From positions 10,388 through 33,808 of the IMG/VR virus record IMGVR_UViG_3300030060_000971: a stretch of DNA of 23,421 bases, one strand, 5' to 3'. The translations under genes were made by a program, and so were the position numbers. Below are positions 16,001-21,378 of this stretch, one piece after another. The notes below the pieces were generated by a model that was not told the DNA's origin, searched no databases, and saw nothing but the letters and a program-made list of their open reading frames with translations. Source of the stretch: a virus. Every line of letters begins with the position of its first letter. Within the stretch, counting starts at the first letter, position 1.

Positions 16001-18399
16001 CAGATGCGAATGTTGCTGTTGGTAATGCAGCATTAACTGAGAATACAACTGGTCACTCAAACGTAGCTGTAGGAGCTAATGCTTTAGATGCAAATACTAC
16101 TGCTAATAACAATACAGCCGTAGGTGCTGCTGCATTAGGAGCAAACACAACTGGAACAGCAAACGTAGCTGTAGGTACTTTCGCTTTAGATGCTAGTACT
16201 ACAGCAAATGACAATGTAGCTGTTGGTTATAGTGCTATGACCTCTAATACTACAGGAGTGCAAAACACAGGTTTAGGTAAAAATGCGTTATTTAGTAATA
16301 CAACCGCAAATAATAATACTGCTGTTGGTTATAATGCGCTAGTTTATAACACAACTGGAGCTCAAAACACATCAGTAGGTACAAATTCTTCTGATGCAAT
16401 TACTACTGGACTTGAAAACACAGCACTTGGTTATGCTACTTTAGGATCAACTACAACAGGCGGTTATAACGTAGCAGTAGGTTCTAGAGCTTTAGACGCT
16501 AATACAACAGCAAGCAATAACGTAGCAGTAGGATATGATGCTTTAGGTGCTAACACAACAGGTTATCTAAACTGTGCCATAGGTACAAGTGCTTTATCAT
16601 ATAACACAACTGGTAATACTAATGCTGCTTTTGGTAATGCTACGTTAGCTCGAAATACTACAGGTGGTTCTAACACTGCTGTAGGTTACGGAGCGATGTT
16701 TGAAACTACAACAGGTAGTCAAAACATATCAATTGGAACTTATGCACTATACGACAACACTACAGGCAGTAGTCTTACTGCTGTGGGTGAAGCAGCTTTA
16801 AGAAAAAATACAACTGCTAGTGATAATACTGCTGTTGGTCGTCGAGCTTTGTTTGAAACTACAACTGGAAATCATAACACTGCTGTAGGGGTTCAAGCTT
16901 TATATGCTAACGTAGATGGAGAATATAATGTAGCTGTAGGTAATTATGCTTTAGATGCAAATACTTCAGCAGATAGTAATGTAGCCGTTGGTTATTATTC
17001 TTTAACAAAAAATACAACTGGTGGAGCCAACATAGCTATTGGAAGAAATGCTTTACAGGAAAATACAACTGCTAGTGACAACATAGGTATCGGTCTTCAA
17101 GCATTACAAAATAACACGACTGGTGATAAAAACACAGCAATAGGTAGAGATGCTTTAGGATCTAATACAACTGGATATCATAGTACAGCAGTAGGATATC
17201 AAGCTTTAGACGCTAATACAGAAGGATATACAAACGATGCCTTTGGTTCTGGTGCTTTAGGTTCAAACACGACTGGTGATAATAACGTCGCAGTTGGATG
17301 TGGTGCTATGGCAGCCTGCACTACAGGAGGTTTTAATATTGCTATTGGTAGAAATTCTATGCCAGCAATGACTACTGCTAATGACAATATAGCTATGGGT
17401 TATCACTCACTCAAGGAGACTACTACAGGTCAACAGAATCTTGCTATTGGTAATGGTTCTGGATATTCTATCACGACTGGAAACTATAACGTAGCTATAG
17501 GTTATAATTGTTTATCAAATAATACCACAGTATCTGGTCAAACAGCACTAGGTCAAAACGCTCTGCAAGATAATACAAGTGGATTTTATAACACTGCTAT
17601 AGGTTATCGAGCTTTAGCGGACAATACTACTGGATATTACAATACGGCAGTAGGTTATGACTGTTTACAAGCTGCTACAACTGGTACTCATAATGTTGCT
17701 ATGGGCCAAGGAGCAGGGCGTAATATTACTACTGGAACTGGAAGTGTATATTTAGGACAAACCGCAGCTGGAAGTGCAACAACTGCTCATTCTAATGTTG
17801 TAATTGGAGGTTCAGCTGGTTTTGATATAACAACAGGTAATAATCTAGTAGCAATCGGTCATGCAGCAGGTTATAACGCTGGTAATGATATAGTAACTGG
17901 ATCGAAGGGAATATATATCGGTGCTTTCAGTATGGCAGGAGCTACGGACGCTGACTACGAGATTGTTCTGGGATATAACATTCAAGGTAAAGGCTCTAAT
18001 ACAGGCTTTATCTATCCCGGTGGTGGTGGTGTTTACCAAGGAAATAACAGTTCAAGTTGGTCAACCACTTCTGATAGAAGAATAAAGAAAAATATTGTTA
18101 CTAATAATTCTGGTTTAGACATCTTAGAAAAAATACAAGTTAAAAACTTTGAATATAAGACTAAAGCAGAAATTGAAAATGACTCACCTGAGCTAAAAGA
18201 TGTAAGTGGCTGTGCTGTTGTAGAGAAAAAAGGAACACAATTAGGAGTCATAGCTCAAGAGATTGAAGAATTTTTACCAGAAGTTGTAAAAACAGAAACA
18301 TCTGGAGTTAAATCCGTTGATACTGATAATCTTACTTGGTATCTTATCAACGCAGTAAAAGAATTATCCGCAAAAATTACAGCCTTGGAGGGCAAATAA
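13063..18399 (+). CDS. Multidomain tail fibre with cupredoxin-like insert, 39 x 17-residue repeats and S74 chaperone
   Basis: This 1778-residue fibre probably contacts the host surface. Residues 1-110 match the T7 gp17 tail-attachment domain (RIYRDTNVDVAKATYTAGSS, ADLNNNNTQLLYRAQEEQ). Then come Ile/Asp-rich stalk repeats (IADGTIVNADI), a duplicated LDGRYFTETE unit (263-289), decapeptide repeats 431-480 and 596-635, and between them a cupredoxin-like domain with potential copper ligands H529, C574, H577 and M581. Residues 640-940 contain stalk segments common in cyanophage fibres (VTATSYTGDGSNLTGI-like). Residues 943-1605 are 39 exact 17-residue repeats, consensus NTTGxxNVAVGxxALxx, resembling YadA/LbR-type beta-rolls. 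The C-terminus (from TSDRRIKKNI) is an S74 intramolecular chaperone, with predicted self-cleavage before Ser1670 after trimerisation. The fibre starts directly after the gp16 stop. Confidence 0.95.
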   Translation: MATTFVEYTGDGNATKQFTFPSYQSSDVKVRVDGVLKTASTHYNITSYTTTGGGNVVFTSGNIPSSPANIRIYRDTNVDVAKATYTAGSSVKAADLNNNNTQLLYRAQEEQVPNLIHSYDIDAEAIETSNIKADAITNAKIADDQIDSEHYVDGSIDTQHIADSQITSAKIADGTIVNADINASAAIAGTKISPDFGSQNIVTTGTLSTGSFSTSGTVDGRDIAADGTKLDTIETNATADQTASQIKTLLQSDKITNSEIAAGALDGRYFTETELTNGALDGRYFTETESDARYFNISSGETIKDGDTFPDNDTTIATTAAINDRIIDLVDEVGGFDIIQSEQHFPNTNPQGATGQSAVLSIKAASTNLTPSGTTVTITNGNLADNANITITGVTSTIPTGFGFLVESTSTLHTYTFHRLVPKATEVTTVAGNITNINAVANNASNINSAVSNASNINTTASNIANVNNVGTNVAKVNSVAAVLGGTQTFTVTVSGGVFYIDGQSKPALTLARGFTYTFNQADSSNSGHPLAFRDSSDNAYTTGVTVNGTAGSSGATVVFAVPSNAPSSLKYYCTVHGNGMGNTITVTDDNIGTVAGSIANVNTTAGSISNVNTVAGAITNVNTTASNIANVNNFAATYQIASSAPSTDGAGNALAAGDLYFDTTANELRVHNGSTFQGGVTATGNLAGLGANTFTGNQTITGDLTVTGGDVTIQGTEPKLHLTDTNNDDDFLIYNNNGVLKFYDATNGADRMWINSAGQVNVNGNLTVGGTVDGVDIAAFKTSFDNLSTDIVNDTSPQLGADLDTNGFEIALDSNKAITFGGTNHGNIEYKSGQFEITNNTGDILIDNNYVGGDVKIYTNTDFEVYVNDGEEAIVAKQNGAVELYHNDVKKFETTSGGVTVTGTVAATSYTGDGSNLTGIATGVTSDGSNNTLAGTNAGDSITSGTNNTAIGKDALTANTTGGFNVAIGSTALDANTTADANVAVGNAALTENTTGHSNVAVGANALDANTTANNNTAVGAAALGANTTGTANVAVGTFALDASTTANDNVAVGYSAMTSNTTGVQNTGLGKNALFSNTTANNNTAVGYNALVYNTTGAQNTSVGTNSSDAITTGLENTALGYATLGSTTTGGYNVAVGSRALDANTTASNNVAVGYDALGANTTGYLNCAIGTSALSYNTTGNTNAAFGNATLARNTTGGSNTAVGYGAMFETTTGSQNISIGTYALYDNTTGSSLTAVGEAALRKNTTASDNTAVGRRALFETTTGNHNTAVGVQALYANVDGEYNVAVGNYALDANTSADSNVAVGYYSLTKNTTGGANIAIGRNALQENTTASDNIGIGLQALQNNTTGDKNTAIGRDALGSNTTGYHSTAVGYQALDANTEGYTNDAFGSGALGSNTTGDNNVAVGCGAMAACTTGGFNIAIGRNSMPAMTTANDNIAMGYHSLKETTTGQQNLAIGNGSGYSITTGNYNVAIGYNCLSNNTTVSGQTALGQNALQDNTSGFYNTAIGYRALADNTTGYYNTAVGYDCLQAATTGTHNVAMGQGAGRNITTGTGSVYLGQTAAGSATTAHSNVVIGGSAGFDITTGNNLVAIGHAAGYNAGNDIVTGSKGIYIGAFSMAGATDADYEIVLGYNIQGKGSNTGFIYPGGGGVYQGNNSSSWSTTSDRRIKKNIVTNNSGLDILEKIQVKNFEYKTKAEIENDSPELKDVSGCAVVEKKGTQLGVIAQEIEEFLPEVVKTETSGVKSVDTDNLTWYLINAVKELSAKITALEGK
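13849..13929 (+). repeat. 45-nt tandem duplication in the fibre stalk
   Basis: Two copies of a 36-nt unit encoding GALDGRYFTETE (13849-13884 and 13894-13929) are separated by nine bases encoding LTN, period 45 nt. A degenerate third copy, DARYFNIS, follows. LDGRYxTETE units are common in cyanophage fibres. The copies differ only at synonymous positions, so the duplication is not brand-new but is conserved at protein level. Confidence 0.85.
14353..14967 (+). repeat. Decapeptide repeat array split by the cupredoxin-like domain
   Basis: Five 30-nt units (14353-14502, consensus AxNIxNVNTx) lie before the inserted domain and four more (14848-14967) after it. Units at both ends are nearly identical at protein level (TASNIANVNN occurs in each flank), which indicates that one repeat array was interrupted, or that the insert was framed by duplicated repeats. 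The units probably form a trimeric coiled or beta-helical stalk. Confidence 0.8.
15889..17877 (+). repeat. 39 tandem 51-nt units in the tail fibre
   Basis: Hand alignment gives 39 consecutive 17-codon units with no insertion or deletion: 39 x 51 = 1989 bases, exactly the interval from 15889 to 17877. Invariant or nearly invariant positions are T2-T3, G4 or A4, N7, A9, G11 and often A14-L15. Nucleotide identity between units is modest, so the array is old and held at protein level. The units fit a solenoid (left-handed beta-roll type) with one turn per repeat. Confidence 0.95.
18387..18392 (+). promoter_or_regulatory. Strong Shine-Dalgarno of the gene after the fibre
   Basis: GGAGGG lies seven bases before ATG 18400, inside the last codons of the fibre. 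Most other starts in the window lack a recognisable SD, so this site stands out and suggests high independent translation of the 83-residue product. Confidence 0.75.
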
Positions 18400-18651
18400 A
18401 TGGAAGAAAAAACAGCCGTAGAAATAGCAACAATTTTTAAAAATGCTGGCGACAGCGTAACAGCTATTAGTGATGTTAAAACTGAATTTGAAACTGACGC
18501 AGACTGGAAAAACAGAGTAAAGCGTAATGTAGAGCATCTTGAGCTAATTAAGGGCTACAAAAAACTAGACGGAACAACGTCTATTTGGACATCAGAGGAC
18601 TTTACAGCTATCGACAAGGCTATTGTTGATGGAAAGAAACTCTATTCCTAA
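18400..18651 (+). CDS. Unknown 83-aa acidic/helical protein after the fibre
   Basis: The start directly follows the fibre stop (TAAATG) behind a strong GGAGGG SD. The protein is soluble, helical and mixed-charge (MEEKTAVEIATIFKNAGDSV, then DWKNRVKRNVEHLELIKGYK), with no signal or membrane segment. The middle has a Trp-containing segment (TSIWTSEDFTAIDKAI). I do not recognise the family. Position suggests a fibre-associated or assembly role, because genes next to fibres in T7-like and T4-like phages often encode fibre chaperones, but nothing in the sequence proves that. The last 23 bases overlap the next gene. Confidence 0.75.
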   Translation: MEEKTAVEIATIFKNAGDSVTAISDVKTEFETDADWKNRVKRNVEHLELIKGYKKLDGTTSIWTSEDFTAIDKAIVDGKKLYS

Positions 18652-19030
18652 TATAAAAATACCTTCACCGTTTACAATTAAAACGGTGGAGATACCTTTA
18701 CCTACAGGAAATGTTCCCTCATATCAACCTTTGGTCGTACCTCCGCAAGATTTACGAAGACCCGAAGGTACAAAGGAGGTACAAACAACAGAAAACCCTC
18801 CACCAAAAATACACTTTCCACCCTTACCTAGTATCCCTTTACCATCGCAAGAAGTTCTAGTTGCTGCATCGGTTACTGCTGTAACGGCTGTGGCGGCTGC
18901 GACTGCTACACAACCTATAATCAATGCGTTGAAGGAGAAGATACAAAAGTTCTTACAAGGCAAGATTAACAAATGGAAACAAAACCGCCAGAAAAGAAAA
19001 GCATCCTTAGAAAAATCAAAGAGAATGTAG
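18629..19030 (+). CDS. Proline-rich membrane protein with basic C-terminal helix
   Basis: From ATG 18629 the product is 133 residues. Residues 1-72 are strongly Pro-rich (IPSPF, EIPLPTGNVP, PPPKIHFPPLPSIPLP), residues 75-96 form one hydrophobic Ala/Val/Thr helix (VLVAASVTAVTAVAAATATQ), and residues 101-133 are a basic amphipathic tail (LKEKIQKFLQGKINKWKQNR). With the holin-like gene overlapping its 3' end by 58 bases, it may belong to the lysis set; a single-helix protein with a rigid Pro-rich arm could be spanin-like or a holin partner, but there is no lipobox or coiled coil to prove it. In-frame TTG starts at 18623 and 18626 are less likely than the ATG. Confidence 0.7.
   Translation: MERNSIPNIKIPSPFTIKTVEIPLPTGNVPSYQPLVVPPQDLRRPEGTKEVQTTENPPPKIHFPPLPSIPLPSQEVLVAASVTAVTAVAAATATQPIINALKEKIQKFLQGKINKWKQNRQKRKASLEKSKRM
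18666..18688 (+). repeat. Perfect 8-bp inverted repeat, 15 nt past a stop codon
   Basis: CACCGTTT (18666-18673) and AAACGGTG (18681-18688) form a perfect hairpin with a 7-nt loop. It lies inside the Pro-rich membrane gene just after the stop of the 83-residue gene. There is no T-run, so it may be an RNA-stability or processing hairpin rather than a terminator. Confidence 0.6.
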
Positions 19031-19257
19031 ATGACCATGACGAGCAGATGCAAATACTAGGAGCCATGGTGCGTCTAGGTGTAGTTATCTGGTCTGGTTT
19101 TATCATTACATTAAACTACGTAGAGTTACCTATGGTCAAGAAGACTGGAGCATCGTCCGATATCACGTTCGTCGCCTCGATTTTTACGGGTGCGCTGGCT
19201 ACGTTTGGGCTATCTACAGGTAACAAGAAGTCAAAAGAAGACAAACCAAAACAATGA
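18973..19257 (+). CDS. Holin-like two-helix membrane protein
   Basis: The 94-residue product has a charged N-terminus (METKPPEKKSILRKIKENVD), a hydrophobic segment at 31-51 (AMVRLGVVIWSGFIITLNYV), a short polar loop and a second segment at 63-82 (DITFVASIFTGALATFGLST), ending in a Lys-rich tail. Size and topology fit a class II holin, the inner-membrane pore former that times lysis; T7 has its holin (gp17.5) in the same place, right after the fibre. No endolysin lies in this window, so the partner must be elsewhere. It overlaps the previous gene by 58 bases and the next by ATGA. The holin call is by topology and position, not by recognised family. Confidence 0.65.
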   Translation: METKPPEKKSILRKIKENVDDHDEQMQILGAMVRLGVVIWSGFIITLNYVELPMVKKTGASSDITFVASIFTGALATFGLSTGNKKSKEDKPKQ

Positions 19258-19616
19258 AGAAACTAATTCTTCTCTTAGCCCTGTTATCACCCGCAGTAGC
19301 AAGAGCTAATACTGTCACCCCTCAGTTTACTACAGGGTCTATGAACAGTACAACTACAACAACTCAAACTATCGTTGAGACAGAGCAGGTGCAAGTCTAT
19401 GGCGCAGCCGTAAACACTTGGTCTGGATCTAACATTACAGCAGCCGCTAGTGCTGGCATTGCTGGTGGTGATGCAGTATTTACAGTTACTGACACAACAT
19501 TACCATGGAGCTTAGAAACAACAACAAGAGCAGCAGGCTTAGTAGAACAAAGAGATTATACACGCAACTTTACAATAAACTCTACCACTACATCGCTCTC
19601 TGTCTTCTCTCAGTAA
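19254..19616 (+). CDS. Small exported protein with Sec signal peptide
   Basis: The N-terminus is a textbook Sec signal: two Lys, a Leu-rich core and an Ala-rich end (MKKLILLLALLSPAVARA, predicted cut before NTV). There is no lipobox Cys. The mature part of about 102 residues is Thr/Ser/Ala-rich (SMNSTTTTTQTIVETEQVQV) and looks beta-stranded. The start is in an ATGA overlap with the holin-like gene, and the last 112 bases overlap the next gene in another frame. Probably periplasmic or outer-membrane-associated in the host. Function unknown; the position suggests the lysis stage or envelope modification. Confidence 0.78.
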   Translation: MKKLILLLALLSPAVARANTVTPQFTTGSMNSTTTTTQTIVETEQVQVYGAAVNTWSGSNITAAASAGIAGGDAVFTVTDTTLPWSLETTTRAAGLVEQRDYTRNFTINSTTTSLSVFSQ

Positions 19617-20092
19617 CACCTGTATACGCTGAAGGAGATACAGTTAATAAATCAAATCCTGTAGCAGCAGCTACGGGTAATGTGACGAACCAAGCCGTAC
19701 AGTTTCAAAACAACGGTGCATCGTCACGTCAGGTATATGGCCCAAACATACAATGTAATGGGTCTACTATGACGTTTAGTCCATTTTATATGGGCAACGA
19801 TACAAGACCAGAAGCTGAAGAGAGCTACAACATCAATCAGAACTGGGGCTTTCAAGTCAACTTTATGGTTCCGCTGGATCGCAAGGGTCTACAGCAGTGT
19901 AGAGCTATAGCTAAACGTCAGGAAGAAAAGATGCGGCTAGACTATGAACTAGTACGTGCATTGAAATGTGCAGAGCTGATGCAACGTGGTTTTACCTATC
20001 ATCCTAAATCAAAGATGAAAGTATTATGCCAAGACATTGTACCAATATCTGCTCTACAACCACCTAAGAAAAAGAAATTTTGGCAACGATGA
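19505..20092 (+). CDS. Second exported protein, overlapping signal-peptide region
   Basis: The 195-residue product starts at ATG 19505, the only usual start before the hydrophobic core, so the 112-base overlap with the previous gene seems real. It has a basic n-region (NNNKSSRLSRTKR), a hydrophobic core (YHYIALCLLSVTPVYA) and a cut predicted after Ala42. The mature part starts with Asn/Gln-rich beta-like sequence (AAATGNVTNQAVQFQNNGAS, QVYGPNIQCNGSTMTFSPF) and ends in a charged helix (AIAKRQEEKMRLDYELVRAL) and KKKKFWQR. It has several Cys in the mature part that could form disulfides in the periplasm. Similar Asn-rich exported proteins with a GNVTNQAVQ-like segment occur in other cyanophages, to my recollection, without known function. 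Confidence 0.75.
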   Translation: MELRNNNKSSRLSRTKRLYTQLYNKLYHYIALCLLSVTPVYAEGDTVNKSNPVAAATGNVTNQAVQFQNNGASSRQVYGPNIQCNGSTMTFSPFYMGNDTRPEAEESYNINQNWGFQVNFMVPLDRKGLQQCRAIAKRQEEKMRLDYELVRALKCAELMQRGFTYHPKSKMKVLCQDIVPISALQPPKKKKFWQR

Positions 20093-20226
20093 GCACACTA
20101 ACAAGATTAAAAGCCTTAGAAGCAGAAGCAGCTAAGAAGAAACCAAAAAGAAAAACAAAAGCAAAGCGTGACGAAGCCGGACGTTTTGTAAAAGATGAAG
20201 CAGACCTTACCACACCATCATTATGA
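20089..20226 (+). CDS. Tiny highly basic protein, 45 aa
   Basis: ATGA overlaps join it to the genes on both sides (start inside 20089-20092, end at 20223-20226). The product has a short helix (MSTLTRLKALEAEAAKKKPK), a Lys/Arg cluster, then DEAGRFVKDEADLTTPSL. The RDEAGRFVKDEA segment resembles short linker motifs of nucleic-acid-associated phage proteins, but no family is recognised. Too short for a function call; precise coupling on both sides argues that it is translated. Confidence 0.65.
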   Translation: MSTLTRLKALEAEAAKKKPKRKTKAKRDEAGRFVKDEADLTTPSL

Positions 20227-20384
20227 TTGCACTTATCAAACCTATACTGTTCAAGTTTTTGGGCAGCAAAGCTGTAAAGGAGCTTGTAGTAAGTCTACTA
20301 GAAGCATACAGTAAAACTACTGACAACACAGTAGATGACAAGCTAACAGCTCTTGTCAAGAAAAACTTATTATCAGAGGAATAA
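20223..20384 (+). CDS. Small amphipathic protein, 53 aa
   Basis: The product starts MIALIKPILFKFLGSKAVKE and continues with LVVSLLEAYSKTTDNTVDDK. The N-terminal half is amphipathic and hydrophobic without a full membrane span; the rest is a charged helix. It is joined by ATGA upstream and TAATG downstream. Small amphipathic helices next to lysis genes can act as pinholins or membrane-associated regulators, but this is only a possibility. Confidence 0.65.
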   Translation: MIALIKPILFKFLGSKAVKELVVSLLEAYSKTTDNTVDDKLTALVKKNLLSEE

Positions 20385-20554
20385 TGTCTAACGCATCCAA
20401 TGGAGCTACGAAAATTAACCCATTCAACGATGGTGTATTAGTAGGAGTTAACCAAGGGCCAAGCACGCCAGTACGTGTTTACAAAGGTGGCGATGGTAAA
20501 TCTTTTGTTTTTCCAGTAAACCAACCATTTAAAATTAAAAAAATAAAAGTATAA
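20384..20554 (+). CDS. Small beta-like protein, 56 aa
   Basis: The sequence runs MSNASNGATKINPFNDGVLV, then GVNQGPSTPVRVYKGGDGKS and a Lys-rich end (FKIKKIKV). Gly/Asn turns alternate with short Val/Phe strands, suggesting a small beta-barrel or virion decoration-type protein. No family recognised. It shares TAATG junctions with both neighbours, so it is part of the coupled cluster leading into the terminase genes. Confidence 0.65.
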   Translation: MSNASNGATKINPFNDGVLVGVNQGPSTPVRVYKGGDGKSFVFPVNQPFKIKKIKV

Positions 20555-20820
20555 TGAATGAGAATCCAAGGGTTATACCCAAGAAAGCAACTGAAGAGAG
20601 TTTTAACGAGCTACACTACCTTGTTACAGAGGACTTTCTACGCAGAATCAAGAGTGGAGAAGCAACAGTACAAGATCTAAAGGCAGCTTGTGATTGGCTT
20701 AAAACCAATGACATCACAGGTGTCGCTTACGAGGGTAGTCCCTTGGACAAACTCAACAAGATCATACCAACTGTAGATCCATCTTTAGTAAAGAGAAAAG
20801 TCTATGGCAAAAACTTCTGA
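20554..20820 (+). CDS. Terminase small subunit candidate (T7 gp18-like)
   Basis: At 88 residues it nearly equals T7 gp18 (89 aa), the DNA maturase A that recognises concatemer DNA for packaging. It sits a few genes before the large terminase, as in T7-like cyanophages. The middle (LHYLVTEDFLRRIKSGEATV, then QDLKAACDWLKTNDITG) is helical and resembles small-terminase N-terminal segments from T7-like phages. It ends DPSLVKRKVYGKNF, overlapping the next gene by 17 bases. The assignment is by size, position and general resemblance. Confidence 0.75.
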   Translation: MNENPRVIPKKATEESFNELHYLVTEDFLRRIKSGEATVQDLKAACDWLKTNDITGVAYEGSPLDKLNKIIPTVDPSLVKRKVYGKNF

Positions 20821-21055
20821 ATACTACAAGAAGAATCCTAAAGCTGCGGCCAAGCGTCGCAAGCAGCAGGCTAAATACAACAAGACTAAGAAAGGTCTAG
20901 AGATTAGAGTCAATGCAAACAAACTTAATAAGAAACTTGGTACATATGGAAACCGTGACGGTCTAGATGCCGCCCATTATAAGGGTAGCAAGACCAAAGG
21001 TAGAAAACAAAAACCATCTATTAACAGACGAAGCAGACTTAAAATTAACAAATGA
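20804..21055 (+). CDS. Basic DNA-binding-type protein, degenerate HNH-like
   Basis: The 83-residue product is extremely Lys/Arg-rich. It starts MAKTSEYYKKNPKAAAKRRK, continues KYNKTKKGLEIRVNANKLNK, and ends with a D55-A-A-H58 ... N74-R-R-S-R78 pattern. D-x-x-H followed by NR is the pattern left in small HNH-like proteins of cyanophages (DASH...NR type), but the Cys pairs of classic HNH zinc sites are absent, so it may be a minimal or inactive version, or only a nucleic-acid-binding protein. It overlaps the small terminase candidate by 17 bases and the HNH gene by ATGA. Confidence 0.65.
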   Translation: MAKTSEYYKKNPKAAAKRRKQQAKYNKTKKGLEIRVNANKLNKKLGTYGNRDGLDAAHYKGSKTKGRKQKPSINRRSRLKINK

Positions 21056-21378
21056 CCCCATTACTACCAACACCTGATTACTATTTACACAACTTAATAA
21101 CCATGACGAGTTCAGAATCTAAAAGGCTCTGGAGAAGAGCTATCAAAGAGCACTTTAATTGTCAATGCGTTTATTGTGGAGGAACTTATGAATTACAACA
21201 ACTCACCATCGACCATGTACGCCCTAAATGCAGAGGGGGTAGGGATGAAACGGCGAATGTCGTACCGTCTTGTCGACGATGCAATCAGGAAAAAGGTAGT
21301 AAAAATTGGCTGGACTGGATGAGATCCACGTTTGGCATAACAGAACGAGAACAAACTATTTTATCACATATAAGATGA
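21052..21378 (+). CDS. HNH endonuclease
   Basis: The 108-residue product has the full zinc-type HNH pattern: C39-x2-C42 (CVYCGG), D54-H55 in TIDHVRPKCRGG, N69 (ETANVVPSC), C74-x2-C77 then N78 and K81 (CRRCNQEKGSKNW). The third motif residue is Asn, a common HNN variant. It would nick or cut DNA using a divalent metal. Position next to the large terminase is typical of phage HNH proteins that assist packaging (HK97 gp74 type), though it could also be a free-standing homing endonuclease. The start may instead be at ATG 21103 (MTSSESK), which removes a non-conserved 17-residue leader; the ATGA overlap favours 21052. Confidence 0.92.
   Translation: MTPLLPTPDYYLHNLITMTSSESKRLWRRAIKEHFNCQCVYCGGTYELQQLTIDHVRPKCRGGRDETANVVPSCRRCNQEKGSKNWLDWMRSTFGITEREQTILSHIR

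Noticed and set aside
15889-17877. CRISPR-like direct repeat array
   Set aside because: The 51-nt period is in-frame coding for 17-residue protein repeats; there are no identical repeats separated by unique spacers.
20804-21055. Active HNH nuclease call for the basic 83-aa protein
   Set aside because: Only a D-x-x-H...NR pattern is present without zinc Cys pairs or a clear third motif; kept as HNH-like only.
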